A stretch of 64,000 bases of DNA from Planctomycetales bacterium ZRK34 (GCA_014873095.1 CP050848.1:3469850-3533849), one strand, 5' to 3'; numbered from the stretch's first letter, positions 9,618 through 18,343 are shown. Numbers and translations are program-made. Notes: generated from the letters alone by a model not told the origin.

Positions 9618-10280
9618 TCAGTCCTTATCCAGGAAATACGGCTGGCCCCCGCCGGCGGCGGTCGGAATCAGCACATCCACAAAATCGTCCGGTTCAAAGC
9701 TGCCGTGCCCGTCGATCCACAGAATATTGGCCATGTCGTCGTGACGCCGGCCCCCGTAGACATTCCACCAGTACCCGGCGACGTAGCCGTTGGAGCCCTC
9801 GGCGGTGTCGCAGAAGTAAACAAACTCGGCGGGGTGCTTCACGTCGATCGTCCGGGCGTTGGCGTGGGTGTTGTAAAACACGAAATTCGGTCCCCACGAC
9901 CAGACGACCAGCCCGGTGTACGGCCCCGCGGGACCGTAGGTCGGCATGCAGAGGTTCTGGTTGATGCCGATGCTTTTGTGGCTGTTGGGATCGGCCTGAT
10001 AGTCCGAGGCGTCGGTCGCCGAGCAGCGGAAAATGTCATCGCCCCACGCCATGCCGTAGCGTTCGAGCTTCTTGTAGAACGTGGCCGGCATGAGCCACTG
10101 ATTGTGATCGGCCGACCACATGAACGACGCGGTGAAGATCTGCCGCTGTTTGGTCAGGCAGGCCAACTGGTTGGCGCGCGCCTTCGCCTTGGAAAGCGCC
10201 GGCATCAGAATCGCGATCAGCAGCGCGATGATCGCCACGACCACGAGCAACTCGATCAATGTGAAACCCTGTCGACGCAT
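9618..10280 (-). CDS. Pseudopilin with exact H-X9-DG motif (locus C)
   Basis: The protein has 220 residues. Leader 'MRRQG' runs into '[19 protein letters not shown]'. Near the C-terminus 'RHDDMANILWIDGHG' contains His, nine residues, then Asp-Gly, which is the processing-associated H-X9-DG signature of this pseudopilin group. It is the last gene of locus C, 17 bases after a REP double hairpin, and ends 87 bases before the sigma gene of locus B. Role as in the other pseudopilins: exported and cleaved by prepilin peptidase; function unknown. Confidence 0.87.
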   Translation of the reverse strand: MRRQGFTLIELLVVVAIIALLIAILMPALSKAKARANQLACLTKQRQIFTASFMWSADHNQWLMPATFYKKLERYGMAWGDDIFRCSATDASDYQADPNSHKSIGINQNLCMPTYGPAGPYTGLVVWSWGPNFVFYNTHANARTIDVKHPAEFVYFCDTAEGSNGYVAGYWWNVYGGRRHDDMANILWIDGHGSFEPDDFVDVLIPTAAGGGQPYFLDKD

Positions 10281-10297
10281 AAGCCTGCTTTCGATAG

Positions 10298-10343
10298 CCG
10301 CGAATCAACGATTCGCGGTCCGCGATGCGTTGCATCGCGGCTA
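10298..10343. repeat. REP-like inverted pair between the cargo gene and the pseudopilin (locus C)
   Basis: Two hairpins face each other: CCGCGAATC-AAC-GATTCGCGG (10298-10318) and CCGCGATGC-GTT-GCATCGCGG (10320-10340), with outer TAG at 10295-10297 and CTA at 10341-10343. The two inner stems differ but each pairs perfectly. On the minus strand the outer TAG at 10341-10343 is the stop codon of the PEP-CTERM-like gene. Confidence 0.85.
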
Positions 10344-11150
10344 TTTGCGGCGCATGACCAGCATGCCCAGCATCGCCAATCCCGCGGGCAGGGCCGCCGG
10401 CGTCGGCACGATCTGAATCAGCACGTTGTCGACGACCAGGTCGCCGTGCTGGCTCGGCACCGTGTTGAAGACCCAGCGGATGCGCGTGAACTCGGTGATG
10501 TCCAGGCGGAAGTCGAGGTCTGTGAAGGTCTGATCGGAGACGACGCTGGAGCCGTCGTGGCGCTGCAGTCGCAGGTCCCACGAATCGATCGCGCTGTCCA
10601 GGCGATTGACATGCAGCGTGGCGCGATACCACTGATTCTGCACGGCGGTGTCCAGGTGGATGCGCGTGTTCGAACCGTCGGCATAATAGATTTCGTGTGT
10701 CGCATCCGGGTATGCCAGGCCGAGCCCGATCCCGGTGCCCTCGGGGCCCAGCAGCGCGAAGGTCGGGTTCTGCGACAGCGAATTCAGCTTGTAGTCGAAC
10801 TGAATGATCAGGTCTTTGTTGGCCGGCAGGGGGGTGTCGTTTTCCAGCCGCTGACTGAACAGCGTGGAGGAGTTGTCGTTGTCGTCGAGTCGGACAGCCT
10901 GGGTGTCGCCGACTTCACCGAAGCTCGATTGCTCGTTGTCGACCACGAGCACGGTCTGATCCGCGGAGGTGGCGACCACGGTAAAGCCGCTGGTGCCCGT
11001 GGGTGAGTTGCCGGCGGTGTAGGTCGGTGATTCGAAATCGTCATCGACGACCGTGATCGGCGCCGCGGCGATCGGACCGGCGATCATCGCCAGCGCGAGC
11101 ATCATCAGGGCCGGGTGTCCAATCCGTACGTTGGTGCGTTGGGTCATCAT
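10341..11150 (-). CDS. Exported beta-sandwich protein with PEP-CTERM-like tail (locus C)
   Basis: The protein has 269 residues from ATG 11150, with AGGAG 7 bases upstream; longer in-frame starts lack support. A signal peptide ends near 'MIAGPIAAAP'. The body (about 35-240) is a beta-rich domain I cannot name; it matches the C-terminal domain of the neighbouring FecR protein ('FDYKLNSLSQNP', 'NQWYRATLHVNRL', 'GDLVVDNVLI'). The C-terminus '[19 protein letters not shown]' plus RRK is a PEP-CTERM-like sorting signal. Its stop codon lies inside a REP repeat. Likely a surface protein of unknown ligand. Confidence 0.8.
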   Translation of the reverse strand: MMTQRTNVRIGHPALMMLALAMIAGPIAAAPITVVDDDFESPTYTAGNSPTGTSGFTVVATSADQTVLVVDNEQSSFGEVGDTQAVRLDDNDNSSTLFSQRLENDTPLPANKDLIIQFDYKLNSLSQNPTFALLGPEGTGIGLGLAYPDATHEIYYADGSNTRIHLDTAVQNQWYRATLHVNRLDSAIDSWDLRLQRHDGSSVVSDQTFTDLDFRLDITEFTRIRWVFNTVPSQHGDLVVDNVLIQIVPTPAALPAGLAMLGMLVMRRK

Positions 11151-11179
11151 GCGTGTTCTCCTGTTCGAGGCATGTACAT

Positions 11180-12676
11180 TCACGAAGTTTCGTTTTGCGT
11201 GGCAGCGGGAAGACTGATGCGCACGTTGTCGATCAACAGGCCACCGTGGTGTCCGGGCGGCACGTTGAACATCCATTGCAGTTGCGTCGGAGCGAGGTAG
11301 GGTCGCTTCATCGGCAGATCATCGAAGTGCAGATGTTGATCGACCGAGGCGCCGTCGGTGCTGCGGCGTTGCAGGTCGACGCTGAACCGCCCGCCGGCGC
11401 GGTCGAGAGTCAGCGTCAGGCGGTACCAGCGGCCAGTCATCATCTTCGCCATCAGGTTCAGATCCCCCCGCTCGGGTGCGTACGCCAGGTACGGTCCGCC
11501 GCGGTCGGGGTATGCCAGCGACAGGGACAGCGCGTTGTCGTTGGACTCGGCGCCGTTGCGATTGGCGAATTGCACGGCGGGGTTTTGATGCGGGGTCAGC
11601 AGCTTGAAATCGAAGCGGACCTGCAGCGGCGCGCGCGGATCGCCGTCGTCGGGTATCGGCAGGCCGAGCAGGGGTGAAAACAGGTCGGTCGAAGGGTCGT
11701 CGTCGATGATCGCGATCGCGCGGCGGTTCCACGACGGGCCGAACGTCGAAGCGTCGTCAGACATGATGCGTATCGTCTGGCGGTCGTTGGTGCGTTTGGC
11801 GATGTAAGCGTCCGGTGTCGACGATTCAAAATCCAGCGCGGCGAGCACGCGCTGCGGAGCGGGCGATTCGCTATATGTCTGAAGGTTGGTTCCGATCTGG
11901 GCGATCCCGCCGGCGGACAGTTCCTGTTGCGCCCAGGCGGTCGCATCATGGGGCTGAATCAACACGCGGCCGCGCAGCACATTCACGCGGGTGAGGCCCA
12001 GCGGATCGACCGCCAGCATGAACTCCGTACCCAGATCGACGACGCGGCAGTTGGGCGTATCGATGGTGAATCCGGCGGCTCGCTGGGGAACCCACGCGGT
12101 GATCGTGCCGCGTTTTAATGAGCCGCGGTTGTCGCCGACGAGTTCAAACTCGGCGGGGCCTTGCAGATCGACGACGGCCCCGTTGTTGAACATGATCTGG
12201 GCATGGCCCTGCAGCAGCGTCATCGGGCCGGCGGTCAGGGAGGCGCCGCCGGCGCGGGAAGGGGTGTCAGCCCAGCGGGCGTCGTGAGAATCCGTGAGCA
12301 CCGCGATGGCGGTCGTGGGTGATGCGGGATCGGTCGAAGGGGTATCCGGTGGCAAGGCAAACCACGCGGTGATCATCAGCGCGATGGCGGCGGCGATAGA
12401 CAGAGCGGGGATCAGAAGACGCCGCCGACGCCGAAGACCCCGACGACTCGCTGCGCTCGTCATCGGGCTTGGGGGCGAGTCGATCATCAACGGGGCGCGG
12501 CCGCCGAATTCACGTTGAAGGGTCGCGTGCAGGCGGATCATGCTCAGGTATTGATCGCAGGCGGCATCATCGTCGCGCAGCATCGCGTCGAGCGCCGACA
12601 GGTCGGCTGCATCATCTTCAAGCAGAGCGATCAACGCCTGCTGAAACTGCGTCGAGTTGTCGCGCGGATCGTTCAT
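11180..12676 (-). CDS. FecR-domain membrane protein with C-terminal beta domain (locus C)
   Basis: The protein has 498 residues; the start overlaps the sigma stop in ATGA. The cytoplasmic part is residues 1-87, the membrane segment about 88-107. FecR domain at about 150-255 ('GAVVDLQGPAEFEL', 'RVVDLGTEFMLAV'). The C-terminal domain, about 285-495, matches the exported protein encoded 29 bases downstream ('FDFKLLTPHQNP', 'GRWYRLTLTLDRA', 'GGLLIDNVRI'). Residues of about 66-80, just before the membrane segment, are encoded by a dispersed palindromic repeat that elsewhere lies between genes. Expected role as in locus B. Confidence 0.85.
   Translation of the reverse strand: MNDPRDNSTQFQQALIALLEDDAADLSALDAMLRDDDAACDQYLSMIRLHATLQREFGGRAPLMIDSPPSPMTSAASRRGLRRRRRLLIPALSIAAAIALMITAWFALPPDTPSTDPASPTTAIAVLTDSHDARWADTPSRAGGASLTAGPMTLLQGHAQIMFNNGAVVDLQGPAEFELVGDNRGSLKRGTITAWVPQRAAGFTIDTPNCRVVDLGTEFMLAVDPLGLTRVNVLRGRVLIQPHDATAWAQQELSAGGIAQIGTNLQTYSESPAPQRVLAALDFESSTPDAYIAKRTNDRQTIRIMSDDASTFGPSWNRRAIAIIDDDPSTDLFSPLLGLPIPDDGDPRAPLQVRFDFKLLTPHQNPAVQFANRNGAESNDNALSLSLAYPDRGGPYLAYAPERGDLNLMAKMMTGRWYRLTLTLDRAGGRFSVDLQRRSTDGASVDQHLHFDDLPMKRPYLAPTQLQWMFNVPPGHHGGLLIDNVRISLPAATQNETS
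12438..12480. repeat. Dispersed palindromic repeat (CGACG...CATCGGG family) inside the FecR gene of locus C
   Basis: The arms are CCCGACGAC and GTCATCGGG, with the trailer CTTGGGGGCGAG. The same layout recurs at 24944, 32442 and 33412 with arms CCCGACGCT/AGCATCGGG, so arm bases change together. This copy lies in frame within the linker of the FecR protein. Confidence 0.8.
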
Positions 12677-13200
12677 GAGGATTTGCCGCCCTGGACCAGT
12701 GTTTTGGTGATGCAGTCGGCGAGCATCGCGCGGATGCGGTAGAGCGTCTGCGAGATGGACCCGACGGGGCGGTCGAGCTGACGGGCGATCCGCTGCACGG
12801 AGCCGTCCGGCTCGTAACGCTGTCGAAGCATGTCGCGCTGCTGGGTGGAGAGCTTGTTCAAACAGGCCAGCAGGGCGTCGCGCTGCGCATTGGCGGGGGT
12901 GGTGTCGGCATCGAGTCGCTGAGTCAGGCGCTGGATGGTCTGCTCGCTGAACACGTGCCGATCGCGGGCCATGGTGCGGCGATGGGTCATCACCTTGTAC
13001 TGCGCGATCTGGCAGGCCCACGCGACAAAGTTCGTCCCCGGCTCGAAGGTGTCCGCCTTGCGCCACAGCGTCAGGTTCGTCTCCTGCAGTAGATCCTCAG
13101 CGGCGGCCCGGTCCGGCAGCAGCGACATGATGTACGCATAAATCGCCGTCTGGGCGGCGGTCAGTTGCGTGACGAAATGTTCCGAATCGTTCGGCTGCAT
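12673..13200 (-). CDS. ECF sigma factor (locus C)
   Basis: The protein has 175 residues. Sigma-2 includes 'RAAAEDLLQETNLTLWRKAD' and 'NFVAWACQIAQYKV'; sigma-4 is 'GSVQRIARQLDRPVGSISQ' followed by 'TLYRIRAMLADCI'. This is the typical Rhodopirellula/Verrucomicrobium ECF pattern. It overlaps the FecR gene by 4 bases, so the regulator pair is co-translated. The upstream 150 bases to the aminotransferase hold no clear promoter that I can identify. Confidence 0.9.
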   Translation of the reverse strand: MQPNDSEHFVTQLTAAQTAIYAYIMSLLPDRAAAEDLLQETNLTLWRKADTFEPGTNFVAWACQIAQYKVMTHRRTMARDRHVFSEQTIQRLTQRLDADTTPANAQRDALLACLNKLSTQQRDMLRQRYEPDGSVQRIARQLDRPVGSISQTLYRIRAMLADCITKTLVQGGKSS

Positions 13201-13354
13201 CGCTTGCCCCGTACGGATGGGTACGCCTCCGCACGTGTCATCGCCGCCGGGGCGTAAATCTCAACACCGCCGCAAGAAAATATTCGCTGATGATACACGC
13301 CGGACGATCGGACGCCGATGGGCGACCTGCTCGATGTGGTTGATGCAGAACGGT

Positions 13355-14749
13355 TTACCGCTTGAGCACAGCCTGGCTGAGGCGCTTGCCGACTTCCCAC
13401 ACCGGCCCGGGGAATTTGTGGCAGGCGGCGGTGACGGTTTCGATGGCGTCGGCGATGTGGTCGACATCCGCTTCGCTGAGCACCAGCGGCGGCGTCAGCT
13501 TGATCACGTCCATGTGATGCCCCGCGACCTGCGCCAGAATCCGATGATCGCTCAGCAGCGGAATCAGAATCGCCTGCGGAAACAACCCCTGGTCGAGCTT
13601 GTGCAGCAGGGCCCAACCGGCCTTGAGCGTGATGCCCTTGGGCGGACCATATTCCAGCGCGACCATCAACCCCTTGCCGCGCACCTGTTTGGCCATGTCG
13701 TATTTGTCGACGATCTGCTGAAAGCGCCCGATCAGTCGCTCGCCCATGGTCGCGGAATTTTCGACGATCTTTTCGGTCTTCAAAACGTGCAGCGTCGCCA
13801 GCCCCGCCGCCATCGCCAGATCGTTCTGCCCGAAGGTCGTCGAGTGAACCAGCACGCGGTCCATTGTGCTGAATACCTTGTTGTGAACCCACCGTTTGCT
13901 CAGCGTCGCGCCGACGGGAACATACCCGCCGCTCAGCGCTTTCGAAACGCACATGATGTCCGGCTCAACACCCCAGTGCTCGCAGGCGAACATCTTCCCG
14001 GTCCGCCCGAAGCCGGTCTGCACCTCGTCGGCGATGAACACCGCCCCGTACTTGTGACACAACTCGACGGCCCCCGGCAGGTAGTCGTCATCCGGAAGAA
14101 ACACGCCCTTGCCCTGAATCGGCTCTACGATGAACCCGGCCACGTCGCCGCGGCGGAGCTTTTCTTCGAGGGCTTCGAGATCGTTGAACGGCACGTCAAC
14201 GCAGTTGTCCAGCATCGAGCCGAAGCCTTCGCGAAAATCCTTGGACCCGTTCAACGCGAGTGCGCCCATCGTCAATCCGTGATACGCCTTTTTGCAATAC
14301 ACGATGCGGTCGCGCCCCGTGGCGGCGCGGGCGTACTTGATGGCGGTTTCAACGGACTCGGCGCCGGAGTTGCAGTAGTACACGGTGTTCAGGTCGCCGG
14401 GGGCGATGTCGACCAGTTGCTTGGCGAGCAGGCCGCTTAAGCGCGTCGGGCCGAACTTGGGCAGGTTCGGCAGGTCCATGTCCATGGCCTGTTTCAGCGC
14501 GTCACGGATGACCGGATGATTGCGCCCGCAGGCGAAGACGCCGAACCCGCCGAGGCCGTCGATGTACTGCGTTTCGCCGTCGTAGAGGTAGGCGCCGCGG
14601 CCGTGGGTGTAGTTGATGTCGTAGCCAAGGATTTTGAGGACCTTGGAGTAGGTCGGGTTGATGTGCTGGCCGATGAGTGCCAGCGGATCGGTGACCTCGG
14701 CGTCGTGCAGGGCACGCAGGTCGAACGGCGTGTGGGGCGTGTTGGACAT
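13355..14749 (-). CDS. Class III (PLP) aminotransferase
   Basis: The protein has 464 residues, the full length of the ornithine/acetylornithine aminotransferase superfamily. 'NSGAESVETAIKYARAATG' is the PLP phosphate-binding block, 'IADEVQTGFGRTG' holds the cofactor-binding Asp, and 'SKALSGGYVPVGA' carries the Schiff-base Lys. It moves an amino group between an amine or amino acid and a 2-oxo acid; the substrate cannot be told from sequence. A -10-like TAAGAT ends 9 bases before the ATG, so the transcript may be nearly leaderless. It is divergent from the gene at 14808. Confidence 0.9.
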   Translation of the reverse strand: MSNTPHTPFDLRALHDAEVTDPLALIGQHINPTYSKVLKILGYDINYTHGRGAYLYDGETQYIDGLGGFGVFACGRNHPVIRDALKQAMDMDLPNLPKFGPTRLSGLLAKQLVDIAPGDLNTVYYCNSGAESVETAIKYARAATGRDRIVYCKKAYHGLTMGALALNGSKDFREGFGSMLDNCVDVPFNDLEALEEKLRRGDVAGFIVEPIQGKGVFLPDDDYLPGAVELCHKYGAVFIADEVQTGFGRTGKMFACEHWGVEPDIMCVSKALSGGYVPVGATLSKRWVHNKVFSTMDRVLVHSTTFGQNDLAMAAGLATLHVLKTEKIVENSATMGERLIGRFQQIVDKYDMAKQVRGKGLMVALEYGPPKGITLKAGWALLHKLDQGLFPQAILIPLLSDHRILAQVAGHHMDVIKLTPPLVLSEADVDHIADAIETVTAACHKFPGPVWEVGKRLSQAVLKR

Positions 14750-14795
14750 AGGTCGATGATCTTAGGTCGGCGGCGCATCGGCGGCAATATCGGGA

Positions 14796-14801
14796 TACAC
14801 T
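14796..14801 (+). promoter_or_regulatory. -10 element, probable leaderless transcript
   Basis: TACACT ends exactly 6 bases before ATG 14808 with no Shine-Dalgarno sequence between, so transcription would start at or next to the start codon. Confidence 0.5.
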
Positions 14802-14807
14802 GCGAGC

Positions 14808-16547
14808 ATGCGAATCGGGTGTGTATTGATGCTGGTCGTGATGCTGGGCGGGGTGGCGATGCCGGTGCGCGGGGCGGTCGGTTTCGACGATCTGCCGCCG
14901 CAATCCGAGGCGCCGACCGATCAAGCCATGCGGGCGGCGACCCGGCAGGTCTGGGCGAAGCTGCACGGGCAGGCTGTCGAGCCCGCGGAAGTCGCCGATG
15001 ACCTGCCGCGTATCGTGATTCTTTCGATCAGCGATGGTCAACATCCCGCGAAGGTCGTCCATGCCGGGGGCCGGGGCCTGCTCGCCGCTGCGGAGGCCGC
15101 CGCCGCCAAACTGCCCGCCGGGTCAAAACCCAAATGGATGCGCCTCGATGTCGTCACCCGCGTCGCGCCTGTCACGAAAATGCGCGACACGTTTGTCGGG
15201 GCTTACCAACCCGCCCGCGACGGGCTCGCCATCGGCCAAGGCGATCAACAGATCACGCTGCTGTCGTCGCAACTGCTCGGCGGCGGGTTCATCGATGATC
15301 AACGACTCGTCGTCGATGCCCTGCGACTCGACGTGCCGGGTTTCGCCGATCTGTGGGATGCCCGCCCCGTCCGGCTGCAACGGTTCAGCACCGTCGGCAT
15401 GTGCTACGACGGCGAGCGCATGATCCCGCTGCTCGACGGCTACCGAAACCTGTCCGATCCGACCGCCGATGAACTGCTCGACATCGCCAACCAGGCCGGT
15501 CGCTATCTCACGCAGGCCGTCAATGACGATGGCCGCATCGACTACAACTACGACCCCGTCACTGACAGCATCGATGACGACTACAACAATGTTCGCCACG
15601 CCGGTGTGCTCTACGCCATGGCTGAGCTTTACGGCACGAGCCCCGACTCCGACCTGCTCGCCGCCATCCGGCGCGCCACCGATTTCCTACTCGCCCTTCG
15701 CCGCGAGGAGAAAACTTCCGACGGCAAGGACGTTGCGTTCATCGTCGATCGCACCGATCAGATCAGTCTCGGCGGCACGGCCGTGGCGCTGCTGGCCCTG
15801 ACCGAAATCATCAACACCACCGGTCGCCGCGACTTGCTCCCGCTGGCCGATCGCTTCGCCGACTGGATCATCAACGCCCAGGATGATCGCGGTTACTTCA
15901 CCTTTCATGTCATGACGTGGCCCCAGCGGCGCATCGTCGACTACCGCAGCCCGTACTACACCGGCGAGGCCGTGCTCGCGCTGATTCGTCTGTACATGAT
16001 CACCAAAGATGATCGCCTGCTCCAGGCCGCCGTCCGCAGCACCCGCTGGCAGATCACGACCGTCGTACCGCAGGCGGACAGCGATGTGCTGCACGACCAT
16101 TGGATGCTGTATTCGTCGAATGATGTGTCGCGCTTTGTGCGTGATCAGCTCATCGTCAAATTCTGCGCCCGGCTGACGCGCCTGATCGCCGCCAGCCAGC
16201 ACGATGGTCAGTACGACCGACTGTGGGCCGGCGGGTGGTATGTGCCCCCGCGCTCGACGCCCGCCGCCACGCGTGCCGAAGGTCTTGGCGCCGCCCGCCA
16301 GGTGTTCCTGCGATTTGACGATCGACAGAATGCTTCGCTGGCCCGCGATGTGATGAGACGCTCGATCACGTACCAGCTGCGCACCTACGTGGGCCCCGAG
16401 CGCGCGATGTTCTTCCGCAACCCCGCCCGCGTCCACGGCGCCTTCACCGGCAGCCTCGTCCACCTCAACGTCCGCAACGACTTCCTCCAGCACAACATCT
16501 CCGCCTTGCTCGCCTACCGCCGCATCCTGCTCGAAAAGTCACCGTGA
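14808..16547 (+). CDS. Exported protein with (alpha/alpha) toroid-like fold, unknown function
   Basis: The protein has 579 residues with a signal peptide at 1-23. The first 170 residues are of unknown type. From about residue 220 the sequence shows repeated helical hairpins with 'RHAGVLYAMAELY', 'LGGTAVALLALTEI' and 'YYTGEAVLALIRLYMITKD', the pattern of six-hairpin glycosidase or epimerase-like (alpha/alpha) barrels. 'SPYYTGEAVLAL' resembles the aromatic-rich cleft motif of that fold. It may act on a periplasmic polysaccharide, but no catalytic residues can be assigned. It ends just before a perfect palindrome shared with the convergent locus D. Confidence 0.6.
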   Translation: MRIGCVLMLVVMLGGVAMPVRGAVGFDDLPPQSEAPTDQAMRAATRQVWAKLHGQAVEPAEVADDLPRIVILSISDGQHPAKVVHAGGRGLLAAAEAAAAKLPAGSKPKWMRLDVVTRVAPVTKMRDTFVGAYQPARDGLAIGQGDQQITLLSSQLLGGGFIDDQRLVVDALRLDVPGFADLWDARPVRLQRFSTVGMCYDGERMIPLLDGYRNLSDPTADELLDIANQAGRYLTQAVNDDGRIDYNYDPVTDSIDDDYNNVRHAGVLYAMAELYGTSPDSDLLAAIRRATDFLLALRREEKTSDGKDVAFIVDRTDQISLGGTAVALLALTEIINTTGRRDLLPLADRFADWIINAQDDRGYFTFHVMTWPQRRIVDYRSPYYTGEAVLALIRLYMITKDDRLLQAAVRSTRWQITTVVPQADSDVLHDHWMLYSSNDVSRFVRDQLIVKFCARLTRLIAASQHDGQYDRLWAGGWYVPPRSTPAATRAEGLGAARQVFLRFDDRQNASLARDVMRRSITYQLRTYVGPERAMFFRNPARVHGAFTGSLVHLNVRNDFLQHNISALLAYRRILLEKSP

Positions 16548-16563
16548 TATGCCCATACCAAAA

Positions 16564-16589
16564 GGCGGGGAGACTTAAGTCTCCCCGCC
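16564..16589. terminator. 26-base perfect palindrome, probable bidirectional terminator
   Basis: GGCGGGGAGACTT followed by its exact reverse complement, between convergent genes. No long T run follows. A near-identical copy with a changed but still paired centre is at 28343. Confidence 0.65.
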
Positions 16590-16614
16590 GTGGTTAATTG
16601 AATGGTGATCAGTG

Positions 16615-17652
16615 TCATTTGGCTTGCGGCTCACGGCCGAAGACTTCGACTTCGGTGTAGTGATTCTGGTCGTCGCTGGTCGAGCCGTTGGACCACAACC
16701 GCACGTAGCGGGCGGTCAGGCCGTCGACGGGAACAAGCTGGCCCTCGAAACTTTCGAAGTATTCGTAATTGCCGCCGCCGCTGAAACCGCTGGAGTTGTC
16801 ATTGTCGTTGTTGAACACGGTCTTCACGTCGGATTCAAACTTCGGGTCGTTTGAAAGCTGCACGATCACATCACGATACACCCGCGGGTCCATGTGGTTG
16901 TGCCAGATCACGACGGCGTAGATCTGCTGTGGTTTTTGCAGATCGATCTGCACCCACTGCTTGCCGGGGGCCAGTTCGACATAGCGGCCGTCAAGGGCTT
17001 CCTTGTCGCCGTCAGTGACCAGGTCCAGATCACCAATGATCGGATACGGATCGCTGCTGGTCACGGGTTTGTTCAGCGAGACGTCATGTACATCGGTGGG
17101 TGCGAAGAACGGCTCACGCGGCATGCCGTGACGGGCGCGGTCGATGTTCACGTTGGCGGGGATGTCCTTCGGCGTGCCGACGAAGACCGGATTGGGTAAC
17201 TCGATTTCGAGTTCTTTGAGGCCGGTGTGGCTCGACGCTTCGGCGGGTTCGACCTGCGCGAGAGTCGGGTCGCCATCGGGCACGTGGGTGCGCTGCGGCT
17301 TATCCGTGACGCCCATCTGCATCCACACCGCCCCGCCGATCAGCAGGGCAATGGCGGCGGCGATGCAAATCGGAAGCCAGATGTGACGATGCGGTTCGTG
17401 CTGTATAGACATGGTTTGCTCCAGTGCATTTTGAATCTTTTGATGGTGTTCGCCGGAAAGGCTCGGGACGCTGTCGGCCGAGGACTGCAGCGCATCGGTG
17501 ATCGCCGCGGCCGTTCGGCGGATCGACTCGACTTGCTCGGCCAGGGCCGGGTTCTGATGAACATGCTCGGCGATGCGGGCCGCCTGATCGGCGTCGAGTT
17601 CGCCCAGCGCGAAAGCGGTCAGTGTTTCGGGTTTGATGGCGGGGTCGTTCAT
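16615..17652 (-). CDS. Anti-sigma-type membrane protein with C-terminal discoidin-like domain (locus D)
   Basis: The protein has 345 residues; the start overlaps the sigma stop in ATGA. Residues 1-85 are an anti-sigma-like helical region ('TAFALGELDADQAARIAEHV') without a clear zinc site. One membrane segment lies at about 92-112. From about 190 on, 'TDGDKEALDGRYVEL', 'WVQIDLQKPQQIYAVVIWHN' and 'ARYVRLWSNGS' form a discoidin/F5-8C-type galactose-binding-like domain with an Asp/Asn-rich loop. It probably restrains the ECF factor and senses an extracytoplasmic ligand, possibly a sugar. There is no FecR domain and no cargo gene follows. Confidence 0.75.
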   Translation of the reverse strand: MNDPAIKPETLTAFALGELDADQAARIAEHVHQNPALAEQVESIRRTAAAITDALQSSADSVPSLSGEHHQKIQNALEQTMSIQHEPHRHIWLPICIAAAIALLIGGAVWMQMGVTDKPQRTHVPDGDPTLAQVEPAEASSHTGLKELEIELPNPVFVGTPKDIPANVNIDRARHGMPREPFFAPTDVHDVSLNKPVTSSDPYPIIGDLDLVTDGDKEALDGRYVELAPGKQWVQIDLQKPQQIYAVVIWHNHMDPRVYRDVIVQLSNDPKFESDVKTVFNNDNDNSSGFSGGGNYEYFESFEGQLVPVDGLTARYVRLWSNGSTSDDQNHYTEVEVFGREPQAK

Positions 17653-18161
17653 GATTGAAGCTCCCTGCGGAGCGCGGTGACGGCGGTGTGCAGCAGATAG
17701 CCGACGTTGGTGACAGTCAGCCCGGTGATCTCGGCGATCTGCTTGTAGCTGAATCCGTGTTCGAACTTGAGTGCAACCAGTTCACGCTGGCGATCGGGCA
17801 GTTGCGTGACGGCGGTATGGACGCGGTCGCGCAGTTCCGCCTGTTCGAGAGCCGCGGGCGGGTCGCTGACGTCGGGCGTGTTCGGGTTCAGGGTTTGTGT
17901 CGGTCCCATGCGCTGGCTCTTTCGCAGCAGATCGATCACGTGGCGTCTGCACACGGCGAACAGCCACGCCGCCAGGTGATCGTCGATCGCTTCCCGGCGT
18001 TGGCGGCACAGTCGGCAGAAGGTTTCCTGCACGGCGTCGGCCGCCCGATCGTCATCGCCCAACAGCGACGCGGCGTAGCGCAACAGCGGGCGCTGGTAAC
18101 GATCAACCGTCGATTGCACCCACAGTCGGTGGGCCTGGGGCTGGTTCACGTCGCACTCCAC
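17649..18161 (-). CDS. ECF sigma factor (locus D)
   Basis: The protein has 170 residues from a GTG start. Sigma-2 is 'DDDRAADAVQETFCRLCRQR' with 'LAAWLFAVCRRHVIDLLRK'; sigma-4 is 'FSYKQIAEITGLTVTNVGY' followed by 'LLHTAVTALRREL'. This is a conventional ECF layout, less like the locus A-C family. It is co-transcribed with the discoidin-type membrane protein. An AT-rich palindrome lies 82 bases upstream. Confidence 0.9.
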   Translation of the reverse strand: MECDVNQPQAHRLWVQSTVDRYQRPLLRYAASLLGDDDRAADAVQETFCRLCRQRREAIDDHLAAWLFAVCRRHVIDLLRKSQRMGPTQTLNPNTPDVSDPPAALEQAELRDRVHTAVTQLPDRQRELVALKFEHGFSYKQIAEITGLTVTNVGYLLHTAVTALRRELQS

Positions 18162-18242
18162 GCGGCCTGTTGTCGCCGCTCAATAAGAACGACGCCGGCG
18201 CCCGGAGTTTATTAGGCCGCATGGTGTAGATTTTGGAAAACT

Positions 18243-18275
18243 AATTACTCTATTTTCGACGAAAATAAAGTAATT
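18243..18275. promoter_or_regulatory. 33-base AT-rich inverted repeat between divergent genes
   Basis: Arms AATTACT-C-TATTTTCG and CGAAAATA-A-AGTAATT surround one central A; only one position in each arm fails to pair. It lies between the sigma gene of locus D and the PilT gene, in an AT-rich island. It may be an operator for one or both promoters or a hairpin in a leader. Confidence 0.6.
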
Positions 18276-18331
18276 GTCAGGGCTCGTTATATCGCTTGCA
18301 TTTCATGGCTTCTCTGTCTTTCGGCGCGTGG

Positions 18332-18337
18332 TATGAT
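18332..18337 (+). promoter_or_regulatory. -10 element, probable leaderless transcript of pilT-like gene
   Basis: TATGAT ends 6 bases before ATG 18344 and no ribosome-binding site is present. Confidence 0.5.
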
Positions 18338-18343
18338 GATGAC

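Noticed and set aside
9003-11006. 667-residue plus-strand ORF
   Set aside because: It runs across a sigma factor, a pseudopilin and an exported protein on the other strand, all with clear motifs and ribosome sites.
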